Assembly: GCA_030015575.1 (NCBI GenBank)
Contig: CM057339.1
Coordinates: forward strand, 771,792,809 to 771,856,808
Origin: Agapanthus africanus
Taxonomy: Eukaryota; Streptophyta; Magnoliopsida; Asparagales; Amaryllidaceae
DNA length: 64,000 nucleotides
Reading direction: 5' to 3'
Shown here: positions 1-8,790 of the stretch, piece by piece
How the letters are laid out: each line of letters starts with the position of its first letter
Position numbering within the stretch: the first letter of the stretch is position 1
Notes under the pieces: model-generated
Seen by the model: the letters and a program-made list of their open reading frames with translations, nothing else
The model's database searches: none
What the model was told of the DNA's origin: nothing
Program-made: the position numbers and the translations under genes

Positions 1-165
1 CCTAACATCTACTCCTACGACGTGTACTGATTCTACAAGGGAAGACATCTAACCTGGGAAGGAAATTCTTCAAAAGTTGGGAACGAGAGAGGGGAGACGA
101 GCGCCGAGCAGCTGGGCTTGAGAATGAGGAGTATGAGAGAGTAAGGGCCCTAGGGCGGGCCCCAC
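1..165 (-). pseudogene. 5' part of the antisense ORF of copy 1
   Basis: Read on the minus strand, this stretch aligns with the 5' leader and first coding part of the antisense gene at 4131-5581 of the second copy. Both have a TATA-like box followed by a GGTGGGGYCC motif and later a CAGGTTAG(A/G)TGTCTTC motif. The gene runs off the left edge, so its product cannot be read. A long minus-strand frame (2-496) crosses the promoter and is not taken as the gene. The assignment rests on alignment by eye to the other copy. Confidence 0.4.
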
Positions 166-167
166 CA

Positions 168-178
168 GTATTTATTAC
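168..178 (-). promoter_or_regulatory. TATA-like box of the antisense gene, copy 1
   Basis: The minus strand reads TAATAAATACT here, followed by GGTGGGGCCC. The second copy has CATAAATAGA followed by GGTGGGGTCC at the same place (4131). The match in position and context suggests a conserved promoter that drives transcription away from the 3' LTR, towards pol. Confidence 0.4.
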
Positions 179-526
179 CGCATACGGCCTCATCCAATAG
201 TGCCCATCGTCTCCCGCCGAAGCGGCTCCTTGCGTCCAGCGGCTCCGATCGCTCCACGTGGCGGCCCATGATTTACCGCGTCCCGTCAGACGCCGCAGAC
301 CTGCGCACATCACATCAGCCAGTTGGCGCTCGACACGTGGACAGTCGCTTCGACTGCAGAGTGCACGAACCGGCGCACCCTCCTTAAATGCAAAGATCTC
401 GCCTCGATTCGCTAGTAGAAAAGACAACCGACGGCTCGAGGACTTATCCCGGCATAACCCTGAGAAGGAGCTCACCTCGGAGGCCCTGCAGTCCACTCCT
501 GACCCGACCCGCTAGCTGGTCGGGGT

Positions 527-538
527 AAAAGTGGGGGG
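527..538 (+). other. Polypurine tract of copy 1
   Basis: A purine run (AAAAGTGGGGGG) lies four bases before the LTR start TGATGACG. This is the plus-strand primer position of an LTR retrotransposon. The second copy has the same GTGGGGGGCTAA on the minus strand at 3756-3768. Confidence 0.75.
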
Positions 539-542
539 CTAA

Positions 543-1266
543 TGATGACGCTCGATATTGGCGACCTCCAAGATCAGGACACGTGGCAGATGACGTGTCC
601 CAAGACTCAGAAGAAAGGGCCGACCAGGCCACCCTGTGCCCGACCTGCAAGCGCAAACTGGCCCTCCTCGGGGTCCCCTGCAAATTAGCCTCCTCGGCCC
701 CTCAGCTCGCCCCGAGCTGCCACAGGACCAAGACTCCTCGGCCTCCTCGCTCGTCCCCAAGCCCTCGGCCGAGGCCATCTTCCTCGGCCCTCCGACCAAC
801 TCCACCACTCACAAGCGTAACCGCCGCTCCGCGAATCTCGTCATGCGCAGATTCTACGCCAACAACATCCTACGTTCCACGCCCTCACGATCCCCATTAA
901 TGGGCGATCCGCTCCCTGCGCGGGCGTGACGTCGGGAGCGTAACTGCCAGCGAGATTCTCGCGCCTGCTGCTGCGTGCCACCACCGCTATATAAACCCCC
1001 ATCACAAAGGGGCCAGGTAAGCCATTCTGGAGACTTGACGCCGTTACTCTGCTCGGATCTCGTCACTAACTTGAGCGTCGGAGGGTCCTCGGTGGTACCA
1101 AACCACCCCGGGACTTCTTTGCAGGTATTCGGCGGCAGCTTCCACATCTCACCTCTTCCTCCAATAACCCATTGAGGCCCACACGCAACGAAGAATAATC
1201 AGCTAAGTTCACCGCGGGATCTACGGAAGACAACATCTGACGGAGGCCCGAAAAAGAGCCCCATCA
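543..1266 (+). repeat. 3' LTR of copy 1 (724 bp)
   Basis: The LTR starts TGATGACG and ends in CATCA, so it has the TG...CA form. It aligns over its length with the minus-strand LTR at 33502-34315. A TATA box (CTATATAAAC) lies at 987-996. The sequence after it, which includes a segment around 1040-1140 found almost unchanged in the other LTR, would be the transcribed R-U5 part. Short reading frames inside it are not genes. Confidence 0.75.
987..996 (+). promoter_or_regulatory. TATA box of the copy 1 LTR
   Basis: CTATATAAAC followed by a C run lies about two thirds into the LTR. The same box occurs on the minus strand at 33768-33777 in the second copy. This is the expected place for the pol II core promoter of an LTR. 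Confidence 0.7.
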
Positions 1267-1529
1267 GGATACAAAGTTAGGAGAACCATGATTTATTTTA
1301 AAGTGAAGACAAGAGGCATGCAAACTATGATTTGTAAGCTCCAAACTCCAAAAATGGAGTTTATAAAACTTTGATTTGATTGGAGTTGAGATGACTACAG
1401 CTTAAGGCTGAAAAATTACAGTTATTTCAACTCCAAAATAGTTGGCAAACAAGCCAGAGTGAGCATTTTTGAGTTGACTTTTTCTAACTTTATGAAACCA
1501 TAGTTTAGAAAACTTAACTCCGTCCCCAA

Positions 1530-1553
1530 ACAGTCCCAAACAGGCCCTTAGCA
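1530..1553. repeat. Possible MITE end (Tourist/hAT-like)
   Basis: On the minus strand the sequence reads GGGCCTGTTTGGGACTG, a start typical of plant PIF/Harbinger (Tourist) or hAT miniature elements, next to TTA on the + strand. No matching left end was found upstream, so this is at best a truncated copy. Confidence 0.25.
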
Positions 1554-2070
1554 ATTTGAGTGAAAATTTATCGAAGTCATGTCTCTCTTGAATTCCAGCT
1601 TTGTAATTTTTATTTGAGGAAATTCCATACCTTTTTTTATATATAAAAAAACTCTTTAAAAGATTGTGTAAAGAAGCAAACTTAATGATCATTGTAGACC
1701 AACTATAATAAAGTCTTTGGAAATATCATATTAGCAGACTGGACAATACGGTGCTCCAGCATTTGCATAAAGTTGGCACCTGCATAATTCCATACTCTTT
1801 GTTTTCTATTGTTCAGTAATCCAAAATTTGCACACTAATAATTTTGGCGAGGATAAAATTAAGGGCAATAAAATCTCTATTCTTATAACACAATTCTTCT
1901 TGAGCCTTAAAATTAATTTTGTTATTCTGTATAAACCTACTTAGCATTTACTTTTTATGACAAAATTTTATGATAAGAAAAAATTCATGGTCTCATGACT
2001 ACCATCCAGGCTATCAACATCCAATAATCATTTATTTTTCTATTGGACTTTTCCGATTCAAACTCTCACT

Positions 2071-2086
2071 TTCTCTCTCTCTCTCT
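2071..2086. repeat. CT microsatellite
   Basis: About eight TC/CT dinucleotides occur in a row. Nothing else marks the site. Confidence 0.8.
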
Positions 2087-2381
2087 ATTTATATATTCCA
2101 TAAATAAATTTCACATGTAACTCTCCCGATTTTCACCAAATAAAACCTCTTTTTCATCCCTCGATCGTATGAATTTATACTTATATTTATATTTCATGTA
2201 TAAATCTATAATATTTATTAAACGATGGATGAAAAGATGAATGAATCTAACTTTATAACCATCTAGAAACAATTTTATTGCGATACTGTATCATAAGGAG
2301 CTCAATCAAAAGAGGTCTTCTATTATACCTATATTATCATGAGTAAAAATCATATTTCTGATTACAACTAAAAGTTGAAAT

Positions 2382-2400
2382 AATCATCATCATCATCATC
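2382..2400. repeat. ATC microsatellite
   Basis: Six ATC trinucleotides occur in a row, between AT-rich sequence. Confidence 0.8.
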
Positions 2401-3241
2401 GTGTCTTCACCATAAATAACATCAAGCTATGCTTTCTGTATTCAAACTCTAAGAAAACGGTTCTTGAGATGACGAAGATAAACAAACCTCAAGATTATTA
2501 TTTTCTATCTTAAACACAATGCATATACAACTCAAGTTTCTATTGGTCATGAAAATCACACGACGTGCATAAAACTAAGTTTATGCAAAGTGGAGGCAAC
2601 GCCACCCATAGACTTGAATGTTGGAAAAGCCCACCTCTTCGAGCCCATTCAAGAGGCCCATTTTTCTTTTTTTCCCTATTTATTTTTTTGGGAAAAGAAG
2701 CCCATTTTGTGGTATTTGCGCCGGTGGGTGCTATTCTTTCCATGCTATTTTGGAGTCATTACAGGCAAGTCGTCAGAATTTACAGACAAGTCTCTAGACA
2801 TTATAGACAGCTCTGTACTATAACTACCTTAAATCCAGCTGTAAAGAACTACCAACCCACATGGGCAAAAGGCATTTTGGGGTTATACGAAAATACAAGT
2901 GGGGAATTGTGTTGCGGTGTTTTTTTTATTAGGCCTAGAGGTTTTTTAACAAGGCCGAAAAGACCATGGTTTTTACACAAGTTCTGAGCGCTAGGCCGTC
3001 GGCTTTTTGACAATTTACACTATAAACAAACTAAACTCGGAACTTTTAACTCCCATATGGACCTCAAATCTAATTAACAAAGCTAAAAGTTCCATTAATT
3101 ATTAGTAGAAAATGTAATTTGCAAGTGCATTATCATGTGTCCCTAGCTCTTCACACCATAATAACCAATTCACGAGATCCCCCCAGCTCTTGCATTTCAC
3201 CAAAGCTAATAACGACTCTATACGCTTTCGTCTTATGCTTC

Positions 3242-3252
3242 TATATATATAT
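3242..3252 (+). promoter_or_regulatory. TATA-type promoter of the broken host gene
   Basis: TATATATATAT lies 55 bases before the ATG at 3307, a normal distance for a plant TATA box with a short leader. It is the best promoter candidate for the small secreted-protein gene that follows. Confidence 0.4.
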
Positions 3253-3306
3253 TAACTGAGTCGAGCTTGGTTTATTTTGTATCATTTTCCAAACAAGCAA
3301 ACTAAT

Positions 3307-3482
3307 ATGGGAAAGATTAAGCTAATAGCTATCATCTTGTTGTATGTCATGCTAATGGTGCAATGCACATCAAGCTTTGGGAAGAGGACGACCAAGCGGC
3401 GATTAAGAGGAGAAGTGTTCGATGCAGGCTAGGGCACTTCCCCAAGTGCTACATGCTCTCTCATCCGTGTCCGCTCCATTGC
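3307..3482 (+). pseudogene. Broken exon of a small secreted cysteine-rich protein
   Basis: The ATG at 3307 opens a frame with a clear signal peptide: MGK, then a hydrophobic run (LIAIILLYVMLMVQC) and small residues (TSS), followed by a basic stretch (KRTTKRRLRG). That frame stops at 3430 (TAG). In the next frame a cysteine-patterned stretch continues (HFPKCYMLSHPCPLHC), so one short indel, or an unrecognised intron, separates the parts. The spacing C-x6-C-x3-C recalls the N-terminal region of root-cap/LEA-related and similar secreted plant proteins, but that is only a resemblance. At about 3480 the sequence passes into a Tat LTR remnant and the rest of the gene is missing. It is not element DNA: nothing like it occurs in the other two LTR copies. 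Confidence 0.45.
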
Positions 3483-3755
3483 GGAAGGCCGAGCTATCTT
3501 GATTCTGTGGTAGCCCGGAGGCGAGCTGAGAAGGCCGAGGAGGCCAAATGTGCAGGAGGCCCGGAGGCGAACCAACGGTTGTTTGCAAGGCGGGCATAGG
3601 AGTGGTGTGGACGGCCTAGAAGGTCGGCCGCATCCATGGGTCGCAGACCCAGGTGTTCCTCCGACGTGCTGTCCTTAGCCCTTCCTTGCGGGCTTCGGGA
3701 CACATCATCAGCCACGTGTCACGATCTGGGAGGTCACCGATATCGAGCATCATCA
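3481..3755 (-). repeat. Truncated 3' LTR of the outer element
   Basis: On the minus strand it starts TGATGATGCTCGATATC at 3755 and follows the first 275 bases of the LTR at 34315-33502. It then stops abruptly at host-like sequence near 3481-3486. The breakpoint is blurred by a few shared bases. The promoter and R-U5 parts are gone. This is a deletion after insertion rather than a normal element end. Confidence 0.75.
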
Positions 3756-3768
3756 TTAGCCCCCCACT
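3756..3768 (-). other. Polypurine tract of the outer element
   Basis: The minus strand reads GTGGGGGGCTAA directly before the LTR start, matching the tract of copy 1 at 531-542. Confidence 0.7.
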
Positions 3769-4130
3769 CTCGTCCCGACCTGTTCACGGATCGGATCGAG
3801 GGTGGTCTGCCGGGTCATCCGAGGTGAGCCCCTCGTCGTAGATATCGTGAGCGTGTGTTCCTGGGCAATCAACTGTATTTTCTTGGTGATGTCAGCGGAT
3901 CAGGGGCCAGATATCGCATTAAAGAGGATGCGCCGGATCGTGCGTACGATCACCGAAGAGAGAGCCCACGTGTCCGGCGCTGGTTAGCTGACGCGACGGG
4001 CCGCAGACTTCTGGCGTCTGATGGGATACGGCCAATGCGCGTGCGACAGGTGGAGCGATCGTGGCCGTCGAATGCACTGAGCCGTTTCGGCGGGAGATGA
4101 CTGTCGCCGTAGGATATGTACGCTGGCAGC

Positions 4131-4140
4131 CATAAATAGA
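4131..4140 (+). promoter_or_regulatory. TATA box of the antisense gene, outer element
   Basis: CATAAATAGA followed by GGTGGGGTCC lies 360 bases from the 3' LTR and points into the element, opposite to pol. It has the plant TATA consensus. The leader after it is pyrimidine-rich with a run of T at 4211-4222. The counterpart in copy 1 is at 168-178. Confidence 0.6.
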
Positions 4141-4531
4141 GGTGGGGTCCTTATCATGGCCCGTACCACTTCACATTTTCCTCGCCTTGGGTCTCGTTAG
4201 CTCGGCACTCTTTTTTTTTTTAGGTCGGATCTCTGCGTTTTCTCTCCTGATGACTTCTCTCCATCAGGTTAGGTGTCTTCTTCTGAGGAGTCCGTAGAAA
4301 TAGTTCGGGTAGAGTCTAGTGAGCACCCCGTAGATTCTTCCTTTTCTTTCTTTTGCTTCTTCTCCTTCTGAGTCGAGCTTGCCTCTCCCTTTGGCAGGAC
4401 AAATGGATTGATCCAGGACTCTTGGTGTCCTCGGTGCTCTGTCCCGGAAGGGGGCCGGCGGTGCGACCGTGCCTTCGGCTGACCCGAGCCCCGCACCAAA
4501 TGTGCCGTCGGCGGTGGGGCCATCTGCCTAG

Positions 4532-5581
4532 TCACGAGCTCCCGATGATTGCCCCGGCGGCGGCCAAAGGCGTCCACGGGTTCCCGAGCCCCGGACGAGG
4601 GATGCAGGAAAGGACGAAGACGGGGTTCCTCTTAAGAGGAAGAGGACAGTCTCTCGCATGCCACCGACGGAGATTCCTGAGGGGATTCCTGTGCAGGAGG
4701 GGGACGTCTGTTTCGTAGTCCCGTCCGGGCTTTCCGTTGCTGCTAGCCTGCCTGCTGGTATGGAAGAGCCGGCCGAGGGCAAGATTCCGCGGGGGACCCT
4801 GAGGGCCCAAATGGCGGCTATAGCTCAGGTTGAGTTGCAGGTATGTACTCCCTCATGTATTATTTCGAGCGCCCTTTCTTTAGTTCGAGTGTCTCTAAGT
4901 CTCTTTGCTGTTTTTCATCAGGTCCTTCAGCACTGCGCCCTCGTTACTCGCATGGAGGCCGAGGGGGCTATCCATGCTACGAGGCCGGCGGGAGAGTCTT
5001 CTTCGGAGGCCGAGGATCTGCGACTTGAGCTGTGTCTGGAGAGGGAGAGGATGACCGTTGTTGAAGCCTGATTGGCCGCCGCGGAGCTCGCGGTCTCAAA
5101 TTGCCGGGAGTCCTATCACCGCCTAAATGAGTCCCACCGAGTCATCGAGGCGAAGTTGATGGAACTGGCCGATCGCTTTGCAGCCATGAAGTGGGCGAGG
5201 GATGTCAGCAGGCGGGATGTCGAGGCGGCGCTTCACGCGGCGGAGGTTGCCGAGGTTCGGGCTAGAAAGACGGTGACTGATTACAAGGGGTCGTACCAGT
5301 TTTACGTCGACCTCGGCGAGGCCTCCACCATTGCATGGAACAAAGCTCTTGATACCGTCAAGGATCAGTTTCCGGAGTTTGTCGACGGTGAGCTCCGTGC
5401 TCAGGTCCCACTTTCGGTGGTCATGCCTCCGGCCGATGGTGATGAGGGAGGTGAGGTTCAGGCGGGGTTGCGGCCCGAACTTTTTGGCTTTTCCTCCTCT
5501 CTCTTTTGTAAGCCTCCGGGTAATTTGATAAGGCTGGGGAGCCCACAATACCCTTGTAAAGACTTTTGGCTTTATGAATAA
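4532..5581 (+). pseudogene. Antisense ORF A of the outer element, coiled-coil protein
   Basis: This gene lies between pol and the 3' LTR, on the strand opposite to pol, as do the additional ORFs described for several Tat elements (for example Grande). The frame is open from 4532. It has a basic patch (KRKRTVSR, 4637-4660) and then a Pro/Gly-rich part. A phase-keeping 81-base intron at 4841-4921 starts GTATGT and ends in a T-rich tract plus CAG. The C-terminal half (about 4922-5450) is rich in Glu, Ala, Arg and Leu with heptad-like spacing, so a coiled coil is likely. A stop at 5069-5071 (TGA, probably from CGA) breaks it, and a TAG at 4529-4531 lies just upstream. I recognise no enzyme domain. 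A poly(A)-type region with AATAAA-like sequence follows (5576-5590). The exact start is uncertain; further 5' exons from about 4250 are likely. Confidence 0.6.
4841..4921 (+). other. Probable intron in antisense ORF A
   Basis: The donor is CAG/GTATGTACT and the acceptor TTTTTCATCAG/GT. The length of 81 is a multiple of three, so retention does not shift the frame. The retained sequence would encode a hydrophobic stretch unlike its surroundings, which supports splicing. Confidence 0.55.
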
Positions 5582-5789
5582 AAACTTTTTGCTGTAGTAT
5601 TTGCGCGCGTATTTTCCTTTGTCGGTAAACACTTGTATTTGCACAGTACTGCCTTCGTGTTAGGCCTGTTTTTCGTCTAGCAATCACACGTCGAGTTGAA
5701 TCTATTAATTTGCCAAGTGTGCAAAGACCGGTGGGGAGACAATATCTCCATGGCCCCGAAGTCGAGGTGGAGATCGCTCAGATGTAGAT

Positions 5790-6720
5790 AGACCGGATGC
5801 CTCTCGGTGAGGGCTTTGTTCCTTAGTCGTGGGAGGCACGGTGAGGTATGCTAAGGATGGGTCAAGCAGGGTAACTGCCCGGTGCCTCATGGTGAGGGGT
5901 TAGATCCCTGGTGTTGTGGGGTAGGGAGCTACCAGCCAGGGATAACCGAGCAAGGGCGGGCCCAGTTGCCTCTTGGCGAGGGCTTTGATCCCTGGCGTTG
6001 TGGGGTAGGGAGCTACCAGCCAGGGATAACCGAGCAAGAACGGCCACGGTTGCCTCTTGGCGAGGACTTTGATCCTTAGCGTGGGAGGGGCCGTAAGAGG
6101 CCTACTAAGGACGGGCCGAGCAGGGTTACTGTCCGGTGCCTCTTGGTGAGGGCTTTGATCCTTAAAGACGGGCCAAGCAGGGTAACTGCCCGGTGCTTCT
6201 TGGTAAGGGCTTTGATCCCTGGTGTTGTGGGGTAGGAAACTACCAGCCAGGGATAATCGAGCAAGGGCGGGCTCGGTTGCCTCTTGATGAGGGCTTTTGA
6301 TCCTTAGCGCGGGAGGGGCCGTAAGAGGCCTACTAAGGACGGGCCGAGCAGGGTTACTGTCTGGTGCCTCTTGGCGAGGGCTTTGATCCTTAAGGACGGG
6401 CCGAGCAGGGTTACTGCTCGGTGCCTCTTGGCGAGGGCTTTTTATCCCTGGCGTCGTGGGGTAGGGAACTACCAGCCAGAGATAACCAAGCAGGGTAGCC
6501 GCTCGGCTGCCTCTTGGTGAGGGCTTTGATCCCTGGCGTCGTGGGGTAGGGAACCACCAGCCAGGGATAGCTGAGCAGGGTAGCCGCTCGGCTGCCTCTT
6601 GGTGAGAGCTTTGATCCCTAGCGTCGTGGGGTAGGGAACTACCAGCCAAGGATAGCCGAGCACGGTAGCCGCTCGGCTGCCTCTTGGTGAGGGCTTTGAT
6701 CCCTGGCGTCGTGGAGTAGG
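5790..6720. repeat. Hairpin-unit tandem array of the outer element
   Basis: About twelve units of 56-88 bases each begin with a version of GTGCCTCTTGGTGAGGGCTT (near 5799, 5882, 5969, 6050, 6136, 6193, 6278, 6363, 6420, 6510, 6592 and 6678). Most units contain one of two inverted repeats: TCCCTGGC pairing with GCCAGGGA, with GTAG-GGAA-CTAC nested inside, or TCCTTAG pairing with CTAAGGA. The array continues at 28655-28714 beyond the nested element. A 249-codon minus-strand frame through it is only the translated repeat. It lies between antisense ORF A and the 3' end of pol. Confidence 0.85.
6716..6720. repeat. Left target duplicate of the inner element (GTAGG)
   Basis: GTAGG precedes LTR 1 and ATAGG (28655-28659) follows LTR 2. 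Neighbouring repeat units contain GTAGGGAACTACCAG, so joining the two flanks restores the unit. One base has changed in the right copy. Confidence 0.8.
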
Positions 6721-6727
6721 TGTTTCC

Positions 6728-7575
6728 CCCAATCAGAGCAAAGCTCTGTTCAAATTTTGAATTTTGAAATGAAGCAGCGCTTCATAAAAGCGCCAGCGCT
6801 CACAGCGCCAGCGCTAGCAACGCCAGTGCTAAAGAGTCAAAGACTCTGATGCAGCGCTCACATGCAAAACATGAGAGCGCTAATGCTGGAACTAAATGTT
6901 TCCTATCCTTGGATCAAAGATCCAACAAAGATGACTAAAAATCATCAGATTACCTCTGAAAATTAGAGCACCGTTGGATTAAAGATCCAATGGTGATTAA
7001 AAATCACCAAGATATAGAATAAGTTATGTATGGGAAAAGATTTTCCTAATCTTGTTAAAAACAAGAAGATTGTTTTCTGTAAAACAGAAGCCCTGTGATC
7101 AAAGATCCAACGGTGGGAAACATCCCCAAATCAATTAGAGAAAAGATCTCTTTAACTGATTCAACAAATCAGCCTCCCCTATATAAAGGACCGAAGACTT
7201 CAAGTCTTGAAGAGAGGAACCCCCCCACAAACTTTGAGAAATTTCAAAAAGAAGAGCAGGCTCTCGGAAGAAGAATTTCTTCAAGGTAAATAAAACAAAG
7301 AGATAAAATCATCTCGTAAAAAGAAGAAGAACCTAATTCTTCTTCAAGATCATAGATCTATAAGACAGATGACTTTCACAAAAAGAGATCATAGCATCTC
7401 ATCATAAAAGGGGAGGAGAAAAGAACTTAATTTCCTTGGATCACAGATCCACAAAGACAAGGTCTTTCATAAAAACAGAAGAGATTGTAAAATCTCCTAT
7501 TAAAATAAGAACTTTGTTCTTAAACCCACGAGACAAAGTTTCTTATAAACGAGAATTTAATTCTCAGAGCGCAGA
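6728..7575. repeat. Field of micro-palindromes in LTR 1
   Basis: Short inverted repeats with unrelated arms follow one another every 20-40 bases. Examples as arm(loop) are CAGAGC(AAA), AGAGTC(AAA), TTGGATC(AAA), GGTGATT(AAA), CTTGTT(AAA), TTCTGT(AAA), GGAAAA(GA), CTGATT(CAACA), GAAGAAGAA(CCTAA), TGGATC(ACA), AAAGAC(AAG), AAGAAC(TTT) and GAGAAT(TTA). At least fifteen have arms of six or more. The same series is present in LTR 2 at about 25935-26850. Confidence 0.85.
7180..7189 (+). promoter_or_regulatory. TATA box of inner LTR 1
   Basis: CTATATAAAG follows CCCC, inside the micro-palindrome field. In LTR 2 the same place reads CTATACAAAG (near 26459-26468), so the 3' copy of the promoter has a damaged TATA box. 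Confidence 0.65.
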
Positions 7576-7599
7576 GCAGATCAAAGTTGCCTAAAAAGA

Positions 7600-8135
7600 G
7601 CCTTAGCCTTCCAATTAAAAAGAAGCGCCTTAGCGCTCCAAGACTGGCACACAGCGCCGCAACGCTCCTAGCGCTCCAATTTAAAGAAGTGCCTCAGCGC
7701 TCCAAGACTGGTGCACAGCGCCGCAGCGCTCCTGGCGCTCCAATTTAAAGAAGCGCTCAGCGCTTCAAGATTGGCGCTCAGCGCCAAGCACACCACGTGC
7801 TCCTCACGTGTGCGCTATTTCATAAAAAGCGCTCTGCACTCATTGTCTGGCGCTCAGTGCTAAGCGCGCCACGTGCTCCTCACGTGTGCGCTATTTCATA
7901 AAGAGCGCTCTGCACTCATTGACTGGCGCTCAGCGCCAAGGGCGCCACGTGCTCCTCATGTGTGCGCTATTTCATAAGAAGCGCATCAGCGCTCCAAGTC
8001 TGGCGCTTAGCGCCAAGCGCGCCACGTGCTACTCACGTGTGCGCTATCCCACAGGAAGCGCCTTAGTGCTCTAAATCTGGCGCTCAGCGCCAAACGCACC
8101 ACGCGCTCCTCACGTGTGCGCTGAGAGAATATAAA
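7600..8135. repeat. AGCGC-rich zone with five 76-base G-box units
   Basis: The first part is a patchwork of AGCGC, GCGCC and GCGCT words. From about 7770 five units of roughly 76 bases follow, each with CTCAGCGCCAAGC, then CCACGTGCTCCTCACGTGTG, then a GCGCTATTTCATAA stretch. Each intact unit has two CACGTG hexamers about 12 bases apart (near 7795, 7870, 7945, 8024 and 8100, some mutated). CACGTG is the plant G-box bound by bHLH and bZIP factors. The matching zone of LTR 2 is 26880-27395. Confidence 0.8.
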
Positions 8136-8514
8136 CTGTTCTTTAAATAAAACCCCAGAACTATAATGAGTGCTCAACACTCAATAAAAAACAAAAAAGG
8201 GTTGTCAGAACCTAAACCAATGCTCAGCATTATTAAATGCTCAGCATAATTAAATGTTCAACATTTAAACTGAGTGGGCCGAGCCCAAGTTGGCCACTGA
8301 CCCCTAATTTAGATTAATTGAGCCCATATGCTCATAAATCTTTTTAATAGATCTTAGTCCCAAACTTGACTACAGATCTCCCAACCAATATTGGTTCAAG
8401 GGTACATCTCTTCGTACTTCTGATATATGTCGTTGTAATTCTTCAACGTCTTCAGAGAGACGGAGGGTCCCAATAACCAATAACTTTTGGTGCATCCCCA
8501 AACGGTTAAACCAA

Positions 8515-8790
8515 AACCAGACTATGATGTCTTTAAACCTTACAGACTACGATGTCTTTAAACCAGACTATGATGTCTTTAAACCTTACAGACCACTATG
8601 TCTTTAAACCAGACTACGATGTCTTTAAACCTTACAGACTACGATGTCTTTAAACATTACAGACTACGATGTTTTTAAATCAGACTACAATGTTTTAAAA
8701 CCTTACAGACTACGATGTCTTTAAACTTTACAGACTATGATGTCCTTAAACTCCATGGACTATGACGTCCTTAAACTTATGGACCGCAAT
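8515..8790. repeat. Array of about 20-base 'ACTACGATGTCTTTAAAC' units
   Basis: About twelve imperfect units alternate between CCAGACTACGATGTCTTTAA and CTTACAGACTACGATGTC forms, so the higher-order period is near 40 bases. The corresponding array in LTR 2 is at 27770-28085. I see no coding or known regulatory meaning. Confidence 0.8.

Larger units (their letters stand above)
1..1266 (+). mobile_element. Tat-type Gypsy element, copy 1, 3' end only
   Basis: This is the 3' tail of an LTR retrotransposon whose body lies left of the window. In order it has the 5' part of an antisense gene on the minus strand, a 3' untranslated stretch, a polypurine tract at 527-538 and a complete 3' LTR at 543-1266. 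It belongs to the same family as the minus-strand element at 3481-34315: the stretch before the LTR, the polypurine tract, the LTR start, the TATA region and the LTR end all align. The two copies are clearly diverged from each other, so they are separate insertions. The five bases after the LTR (GGATA) are the expected target-site duplicate, but the left partner is outside the window. Confidence 0.75.
1267..3241. other. AT-rich non-coding host DNA
   Basis: No supported gene or retrotransposon part is visible in this two-kilobase stretch. It holds a possible MITE end near 1530-1553, a CT microsatellite at 2071-2086, an ATC microsatellite at 2382-2400, and three imperfect copies of an ACAGACAAGTC-like motif at 2757-2815. 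A 140-codon frame at 2565-2987 is rich in Phe and Leu and has no recognisable domain. The stretch next to 3242 is probably the promoter of the broken gene that follows. Confidence 0.5.

Noticed and set aside
2-496. 164-codon minus-strand ORF read as a complete gene
   Set aside because: It spans the conserved TATA-like box and the non-coding stretch next to the polypurine tract. Only the part left of about 165 can belong to the antisense gene.
2565-2987. 140-codon ORF in host DNA
   Set aside because: It is Phe/Leu-rich from T-rich DNA, overlaps another open frame, and has no domain or promoter context.
5900-6649. 249-codon minus-strand ORF
   Set aside because: It is the translation of the tandem hairpin repeat; the protein is a repeat of the same phrase and the frame follows from unit length.
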